From: Armatimonadota bacterium | GTDB taxonomy: Bacteria; Armatimonadota; Chthonomonadetes; Chthonomonadales; JAMCWF01 | NCBI GenBank assembly: GCA_023481295.1 | Contig: JAMCWF010000039.1 | Span: forward strand, 1-33,171 | DNA length: 33,171 bases | Direction: 5' to 3' | In this document: piece after piece, positions 27,222 to 33,171 of the stretch | Numbering within the stretch: the stretch's first letter is position 1 | Layout of the letters: each line of letters opens with the position of its first letter | Made by a program: the position numbers and the translations under genes | Notes under the pieces: model-generated | Seen by the model: the letters and a program-made list of their open reading frames with translations, nothing else | Database searches by the model: none | Told to the model about the DNA's origin: nothing

Positions 27222-29197
27222 CGTGCTCTCCGCTGAACGAACTGCAGAACCACTGAGCCGTGGGCCGCGAAGCGGGGTATCAGATAACCACGTTGTATGC
27301 AATCCGCCAGCCGCCGTCTCCAAATAGGTAGGTTTCGCTGATAGGGGTTGTACCAGCGGTAGATGGCTGCCATGGCGGCTTGCGGATCGGCCACTGCTGC
27401 CTGTAATCGGGCGAGCCATTTTTTGGGCTTCCCTGGCGGCAGCGGCGCAAATCGCAAATTAATCAGCGCGTACCGGAAGCCGTGGGTCCAAAACCACTGC
27501 TCCAACTCATGGCCGTCCGCCATGGTGGAGTACGGAATGTAGAGAGAATGCTCGCTGTTCCCCCAAATATAGGGGCGGTTGAGATAAAACCCGCGCGTAT
27601 CCTCATAGATGACCACTCCGCCGGTGGCTGGGTCATGGTGATTGAGCCACTCGATCGCTTCGTAGTCATCGAGGTGAGATCGCAGGAAGGCGTGGCGGGC
27701 ACGGCTAGACCATGCCTCGGCCGAGCGGTTGAGGTCGTTTCTCCCGAAGTAAGCCAGCGTGATGCCGCTCTGGATCAGAATTGCGATCATCGCGACGATA
27801 AATGGTGTTTTACCGAACCGGTGCAGATGAGTCGTTGCCACCCCGCCTGCCACCGACATCAACGGGATGATCGGGATGATGTAGCGCACGTACTGCATGG
27901 AGAAGAACCAGGCCATGTACCAGACCCCGACGATCACCAGCAAGCGTCGAATGGTGCTGGATTCGGTGCCGGTGAAAATCAAGACGGCGGGCAGCGCCAG
28001 AAAGATGAACCCGGCATGGTTGAAGATACCGGGGTCCAGCTTGTTGTAAAACAGTTCCGGCTGGCTGATGAGATACCAGGGAACCAGCAAGAGGTTCGCC
28101 AGGGTCAGGCCCGGCTGGGCGAGTGGATGGACCAGCCCGAAGCTGCGCTGCTCACCCGAATAGGCAACCGACATCTGGTGATCCCAATATTTCCCGCCCA
28201 GTATATCCCAAAACCAGGGGTAGATCGGGTTGCCTGTCAAGAGATAGGATTTAATGTAGTAGGGCGATCCCACCGCCGCCAAAATCCCGATGCCGATCAA
28301 CAAAGCCTTGAGCGGCGGCTTTTTCCAGAGCAGGGCGATGCCGACGATGCCGAGCGGAATCAGGGCCAGCGCCTTAACCGACAACCCAAAGCCCAGCATG
28401 GCGGCAATCAGCCAGAGCCGGCCTGGCTGCTGCTCTTCGGCCCAATCCAGATAGGCGAAAACGGATAGGGCGCAGTAAAGAGAAAGCGCCAGCTCGATAT
28501 AGGCGATACCGGCTTCCCAGATCACGATCGGCGCCGAAGCAAAGCTGATTGCGGCCACCCACGCCGCCCTGGATGAGAAGCGTCGGCGGGCAAATCCGTA
28601 GGTGCCCAGCAGGGTGAGGAAGCCGAAGAGGTAATGGATCATATCGGCCAGCGTGGTGCCGGAGAGGGCCAGCCCCGAGCCGAGGAGCATCTCGGTTAAA
28701 AAAGGAAAGTCGGAATGGGAGTCGTAGCGTAAGAAGATGACCCGGTGATGAGCGAGATAGACCTTCGGCGCGGCGAGATGGTAGGAAAGGGCATCCCACT
28801 CATGGGCGGCCGGCGGAAGGTAGCAGGCGAAGAGGGCCAGCCCGCCCAGCAGGATCAAAATGGGAAGCGCCCAGATCCGATCCTTATCGGTCGGTTTAGT
28901 AGCGGTGCTTTGAGCGTTCCTCTTCTTTGATTGCAATGCCTCGCGAATCAACTTGAGCAGGGCCGGTAGCCCTAGCACCAGCAGAAACGCCCACCAGATC
29001 GCAATCGGGAGAAAGCGGTAGTAGCCCAACAGCCCGATCACCAAAACGCCGTGGCTGCCAATTCCCAACCCGATCGCACCCGCGTAAGCGATCCGCTCAG
29101 GCGTGGAGATTTTCTCGATCCGAAACCACCTCAGAACGTGCAGCCCGATGCCGGACGATGCACCGAAAATGGCGAGGGTCCAGAGCAGTGGAATCAC
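27218..29197 (-). CDS. Multi-pass membrane glycosyltransferase (GT39-like)
   Basis: HEWDALSYHLAAPKVYLAHHRVIFLRYDSHSDFPFLTEML and multiple TM segments. A GTG at 29195-29197 overlaps the upstream TGA (GTGA), likely the real start instead of 29272. Confidence 0.83.
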   Translation of the reverse strand: MIPLLWTLAIFGASSGIGLHVLRWFRIEKISTPERIAYAGAIGLGIGSHGVLVIGLLGYYRFLPIAIWWAFLLVLGLPALLKLIREALQSKKRNAQSTATKPTDKDRIWALPILILLGGLALFACYLPPAAHEWDALSYHLAAPKVYLAHHRVIFLRYDSHSDFPFLTEMLLGSGLALSGTTLADMIHYLFGFLTLLGTYGFARRRFSSRAAWVAAISFASAPIVIWEAGIAYIELALSLYCALSVFAYLDWAEEQQPGRLWLIAAMLGFGLSVKALALIPLGIVGIALLWKKPPLKALLIGIGILAAVGSPYYIKSYLLTGNPIYPWFWDILGGKYWDHQMSVAYSGEQRSFGLVHPLAQPGLTLANLLLVPWYLISQPELFYNKLDPGIFNHAGFIFLALPAVLIFTGTESSTIRRLLVIVGVWYMAWFFSMQYVRYIIPIIPLMSVAGGVATTHLHRFGKTPFIVAMIAILIQSGITLAYFGRNDLNRSAEAWSSRARHAFLRSHLDDYEAIEWLNHHDPATGGVVIYEDTRGFYLNRPYIWGNSEHSLYIPYSTMADGHELEQWFWTHGFRYALINLRFAPLPPGKPKKWLARLQAAVADPQAAMAAIYRWYNPYQRNLPIWRRRLADCIQRGYLIPRFAAHGSVVLQFVQRRAR

Positions 29198-29931
29198 AGC
29201 GGCAGCAACCGCGCGTTGAGTTGAGGTTGGCGATTCGTCGGGTTGAAGCGGCAGCTTACCTCGCCCAGCCATTTCGCGTACCAGCCGGCTTGGACGATCA
29301 GGGTGCGATCAACCCACTCTCCCTCCGGCAGCGCCGTGTGAGTGTGCCCGCCGATAATGAGATCAATGCCGGGCAATTTACGCGCGAGATCGCGGTCGCG
29401 GGCCGATCCCAGATGGGAGAGCAATATGACGAGGTCGGGACGTGGATCGAGGGTTTCAAGTATTCGGGAGGCGGTCGATTCGGGATCTTCGAACAGGTAC
29501 GAGGAGAAGTGGCGGGAGGCCATCCGCACGGTGATCATGGGCACGGTCAACCCGAAAACAAAAACATCCCGCCCATCGAATGAAAAACGGATCGAAGGTT
29601 TCACCGGCAGTGGCTGGGATTGGGTGGGCTTAAGGTTGGCGCAGAGTACCGGAAAGTGGGCGTCTTTGATTTTCGCAACGAATCCATTGGTTGTGAAGTG
29701 AAACTCACGATTGCCGATCACCATCGCATCGTAGCCGACGTCATTCAGCCGCTGGAGGATCGGCTCGCCGTCTCGATGGTAGGTGATGTTACCGGCTGAG
29801 ATGGCATCTCCCGCATCGAACAAAAGGGAGAAACCCGGAATCGAGGCTCGATGCTGCTTAATTTTCGCTGCCTGTACATCAGTTAGGTGGTTGTGCAGGT
29901 CATTGGTGTGGAGAATGGTCAAATCGGCCAT
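29194..29931 (-). CDS. Metallophosphoesterase, 5'-nucleotidase/UshA-like N-terminal domain
   Basis: LTILHTNDLHNHL, LFDAGDAISAG, VIGNREFHF, DLVILLSHLGSARD, DLIIGGHTHTALP. Confidence 0.92.
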   Translation of the reverse strand: MADLTILHTNDLHNHLTDVQAAKIKQHRASIPGFSLLFDAGDAISAGNITYHRDGEPILQRLNDVGYDAMVIGNREFHFTTNGFVAKIKDAHFPVLCANLKPTQSQPLPVKPSIRFSFDGRDVFVFGLTVPMITVRMASRHFSSYLFEDPESTASRILETLDPRPDLVILLSHLGSARDRDLARKLPGIDLIIGGHTHTALPEGEWVDRTLIVQAGWYAKWLGEVSCRFNPTNRQPQLNARLLPL

Positions 29932-30230
29932 CAGGCTTCAGTGTGCTTGTTTCTCCACGGAAATAGCCATCTAAAGAGTCGGGATTCGGTTTCTTCATCG
30001 GTTTCAGTCTTCAGTGGTCGTGTGCCGTCAACTGCGATCGCTTTTTCCAATGCCGCTTTCACGTCGTTATCGGTCGGCGGTTGAGATGATGAAGGCTCAT
30101 CCACGCTATGCTCAAGCGCAAAGGACATCGGTAGAGTGCGCCCGCATCGCCAACATTCACGACGATGGGCTAAATTGGGCGCCGCGCAGTGCGGGCACAG
30201 ATCGGTTTTTGCATACGGAGGCATGCCCAT
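29931..30230 (-). CDS. Small zinc-ribbon protein
   Basis: LCPHCAAPNLAHRRECWRCGRTLP (CxxC...CxxC); stop overlaps the metallophosphoesterase start (ATGA). Start probably MGMPPYAKT. Confidence 0.65.
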   Translation of the reverse strand: MGMPPYAKTDLCPHCAAPNLAHRRECWRCGRTLPMSFALEHSVDEPSSSQPPTDNDVKAALEKAIAVDGTRPLKTETDEETESRLFRWLFPWRNKHTEA

Positions 30231-30502
30231 CCCTCGCTTCCTCACGAAACCCGTTACTAACTCCTCTGAACCAGCTTTTAAGGCGGGTCGTTGGTCAAGC
30301 GCGAGCAATTCCCGCTCTCCTCCGACTTCAGATCGTTAAAAAGCACGGTTTGCTCACCGGCCACATCGGAAAGTTGCTTTATGGGTATATAGGTATGAAT
30401 TAGACGCCGGGCAACCGGGAAAAGTTCTCAACCAAAACAACTTTCTTTTTCCATATAATACCACAAAATTATAAAAATTGCAACCTCTAAGATTTCAGTC
30501 CG

Positions 30503-30560
30503 GCTGGGATTGTTCTCGATTGCACAATCCACCCCACCCTGACCCTCCCGCTTATAGGGT
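30503..30560. repeat. Dispersed repeat family C, degenerate copy
   Basis: cggctgggattgttctcgattgcacaatccaccccaccctgaccctcccg, compare 11981 and 31448. Confidence 0.5.
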
Positions 30561-30666
30561 GAGCGAGACAAGATTATCGGCGCGTGTATCCATTCCCCTA
30601 GGAGTGGGAAGCATAGTTAGAGTCGGCTTTGCTATTCAGTGTCCACCGCCGACGCCCTAAGAGGTT

Positions 30667-30809
30667 GTTGAAAAAAGGTGTCTCTTTGTCATTGCGAGCG
30701 GTTTTATCGCGATGCAATCTCGTTTTCGGTGAGGGAAGTGAGATCGCCACGTCGCTGCGCTCCTCGCGATGACGCTAAAAAGAGTTTTTCAACAACCACC
30801 TAAATCATA
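30667..30809 (+). repeat. MITE-like repeat family A, copy 1
   Basis: gttgaaaaaaggtgtctctttgtcattgcgag...ctcgcgatgacgctaaaaagagtttttcaacaaccacctaaatcata; imperfect terminal inverted repeats; near-identical to 31505-31648. Confidence 0.93.
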
Positions 30810-30811
30810 TT

Positions 30812-30924
30812 ATTAATCCGGCGATTAAATACCGTCATGCCGGACTTGATCCGGCATCCGGAACTTTCTGGTTTCCCGCTTTCGCGGGAATGACTAATTC
30901 GGGATATTTATTTGCCGGGTTAAT
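30812..30924 (+). repeat. MITE-like repeat family B, copy 3
   Basis: attaatccggcgattaaatacc...gatatttatttgccgggttaat; ends are an 18/22 inverted repeat; 113 bp as in copy 2. Confidence 0.92.
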
Positions 30925-30932
30925 ATTAATGA

Positions 30933-31316
<384 letters not shown>

Positions 31317-31387
31317 CTAAGTACGGATAAAATACGGCCGATTGCACTCCCGTATAGACATACTGCCATCGAGCGCGGAACCACTTC

Positions 31388-31416
31388 ATTATATGCAAGA
31401 CGATCACGCTTGTCAA
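31388..31416 (-). promoter_or_regulatory. Consensus sigma-70-type promoter TTGACA-N17-TATAAT for glnB
   Basis: On the minus strand: TTGACA agcgtgatcgtcttgca TATAAT; exact hexamers and 17-nt spacer. Confidence 0.85.
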
Positions 31417-31423
31417 TGTGCAG

Positions 31424-31439
31424 CTCATACCGGTATGAG
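31424..31439. promoter_or_regulatory. Perfect 16-bp palindrome CTCATACCGGTATGAG just upstream of the glnB -35
   Basis: Direct reading; 7 bp upstream of the TTGACA hexamer. Confidence 0.75.
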
Positions 31440-31447
31440 TTCAGTTC

Positions 31448-31504
31448 TGCGGGAATCATTCTTGATTACACAACCCACCTCCACCCTCCTCCTCATAGAG
31501 GGAT
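31448..31504. repeat. Dispersed repeat family C copy, apparently interrupted by family A copy 2
   Basis: tgcgggaatcattcttgattacacaacccacctccaccctcctcctcatagaggg then the family A element. Confidence 0.6.
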
Positions 31505-31648
31505 GTTGAAAAAAAGGTGTCTCTTTGTCATTGCGAGCGGTTTTATCGCGATGCAATCTCGTTTTCGGTGTGGGAAGTGAGATCGCCACGTCGCTGCGCT
31601 CCTCGCGATGACGCTAAAAAGAGTTTTTCAACAACCACCTAAATCATA
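31505..31648 (+). repeat. MITE-like repeat family A, copy 2
   Basis: Differs from copy 1 by one extra A in the 5' A-run and one a/t substitution over about 143 bp. Confidence 0.93.
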
Positions 31649-31843
31649 CAAGGTGAGGATGGGTGTGAAATCCAGCTCCCATAAAACTTCCCGTAAAACT
31701 GGACGGTTACTTCGTACACCTACGGATGAGAAATTTCACAAAAAGCGATGGGCGCCTTTGCTAAACCCTGTCGGGGCTGGTAAACTGTTCAAAGTGATCG
31801 CATGCTCGATTCAATCAAGACACCCAAGAAGGGAGGCCGGCTC

Positions 31844-33171
31844 TTGAAACAGATCGTCCCATTGATCCTGTTGGCAAACATAATCATTGTTGGAAGCGGC
31901 ATCGGTTTTGCTTATCCTAACCGCATCACCAACGGCCCGATAGCGGTTCAATATGCTGGCGGCAGCGGCTTGTCGGTGTGGTACAACGGCGTCCCGGTCA
32001 TTGTGGGATCGGGCGTGCAGGCCTACGCGCCGAGATGGAAAGAGGGCTACTACAGCTCCTATTACGGCACCACCCCCTCCGTTTCGGTTAGCGAAAATCA
32101 GATTACGGCCGTATTTCATTCATCGCGATACGGGTTCAGTGGCACCGAAACCTACCAACTGCAGGGGCAGACGCTCAACATGCAGCTTCACGTTACCTGG
32201 ACCGATCCCAAGCCCGCCCTAATGGAGCTGAATTTGGGATTGATCTGGTCGCCTTCATTTATCGGCTTGCCCATTCAGGTTCAAGGATCGCAAGCCGCCG
32301 CCGAAAAGGTGGTACCGGTCGTCACGCGCTCCACCTACAACAATCCGGACCGGCTGGCTGGCAACTTCTCGGAGCTGTCCCTCACCGGCCGCGTTTGCAA
32401 TTTTACGTTGACCAGCCCGAACACCGCGAACGGATCGGTGCTGTTGGACGGCCGCCATACCCAGCGCGGCTGGTCAGACAACAGCCCCAACTTTTGGCTG
32501 GGGATGCTGGGCGTTCCCTTACCGCAAAATCAGACCGTCAACTTCGCAGCCACCTTTCGGTTCACACCGGGCGCGGCCGCCCAAGCGCCGACCCCCCCCG
32601 TATTACTGACGCTATCACCGTCCAAACAGCCGATCTATCGACTGCCGGAGCGACCGGTCATCATTCCAAAGCCGAAACAGCTCCACTGGCTCAAGCGGCC
32701 GCTCCTCTTAAACCATCCGCAAGCGGTGACCTACGAGTTAGAAGGTCCCGCGCAGGATACGATGCCCGCCCTCCACAGCCTGCGGTGGTGGCTCAAGCGG
32801 CTGGCCGGCATTAAGCTTGTTCCCAGCGACCTGAACCCGATGATCCGGCTGCGGCTCAAGCGTTCAGCCGGACATGGCCGTCCTGGAGGGTACGATCTAT
32901 CGGTCAATGAGCACGAGGCGATAATCACCGGTCACGATGCGGCTGGGCTCTATTATGGGGCGCAAACCTTAATCGAGCTGCTGACCTCGAAGCAGGATCT
33001 GCCGGCGCTGGCCGGATGCCATATCAGCGATTGGCCCACCTTTCCTTTTCGCGGCGCCCACCTTTTTGTGGGAAGCGATGCGAGGCCGTTTGAAGATCGG
33101 CTCATTCAGCGTATCCTCAGCCACTTGAAGATGAATCAGCTCGTGTTGGAGTGCGAGTATACGAAATGGGC
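31844..33171 (+). CDS. Secreted GH20 beta-N-acetylhexosaminidase-like protein, 3' truncated by the window edge
   Basis: Frame open to the window end and absent from the ORF track. TTG start 7 nt after GGAGG gives MKQIVPLILLANIIIVGSGIGFAYP; GYDLSVNEHEAIITGHDAAGLYYGAQTLIELL...ISDWPTFPFRGAHLFV is the GH20b/GH20 junction pattern. Confidence 0.85.
   Translation, partial: MKQIVPLILLANIIIVGSGIGFAYPNRITNGPIAVQYAGGSGLSVWYNGVPVIVGSGVQAYAPRWKEGYYSSYYGTTPSVSVSENQITAVFHSSRYGFSGTETYQLQGQTLNMQLHVTWTDPKPALMELNLGLIWSPSFIGLPIQVQGSQAAAEKVVPVVTRSTYNNPDRLAGNFSELSLTGRVCNFTLTSPNTANGSVLLDGRHTQRGWSDNSPNFWLGMLGVPLPQNQTVNFAATFRFTPGAAAQAPTPPVLLTLSPSKQPIYRLPERPVIIPKPKQLHWLKRPLLLNHPQAVTYELEGPAQDTMPALHSLRWWLKRLAGIKLVPSDLNPMIRLRLKRSAGHGRPGGYDLSVNEHEAIITGHDAAGLYYGAQTLIELLTSKQDLPALAGCHISDWPTFPFRGAHLFVGSDARPFEDRLIQRILSHLKMNQLVLECEYTKW

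Noticed and set aside
27482-28468. 328-aa plus-strand ORF antisense to the GT39-like gene
   Set aside because: Composition (Gln/Arg/His/Asp-rich) is typical of an antisense shadow of a membrane protein; the opposite strand is a convincing multi-TM glycosyltransferase.
31608-31847. 79-aa ORF in the repeat region upstream of the GH20-like gene
   Set aside because: Begins inside family A copy 2; the sequence reflects repeat DNA, not a protein family.

Overview
33.2 kb bacterial chromosomal window, taxon not determined. It has dense coding on both strands, frequent GTG/TTG starts and 1-4 nt gene overlaps. Left to right it contains: a nucleotide-sugar dehydrogenase/epimerase pair and a family-4 glycosyltransferase; lepA; rpsF-ssb-rpsR plus a phosphoglucose/phosphomannose isomerase; a LolA-like secreted protein; three secreted glycoside-hydrolase-like proteins; a YihY/BrkB membrane protein; a truncated AAA ATPase remnant; an anaerobic sulfatase-maturase-type radical SAM gene with a disrupted 5' end; a small cassette of sigma-region-4-like HTH/Zn protein, helical protein and intact terminase large subunit with no other phage genes; a tightly overlapping minus-strand operon (zinc ribbon, metallophosphoesterase, two membrane glycosyltransferases, tsaE, tsaB); glnB (PII); and the 5' part of a GH20 hexosaminidase that runs off the window. 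At least three families of short MITE-like repeats are scattered between genes and are nested around glnB. Most promising leads: the orphan terminase cassette with its own promoter, the 1205-aa secreted enzyme-like protein, the consensus promoter plus perfect 16-bp palindrome upstream of glnB, the direct repeats flanking glnB, and the frame-disrupted radical SAM 5' end. No tRNA, rRNA or CRISPR array was recognised. All family calls come from reading motifs, not from database searches.
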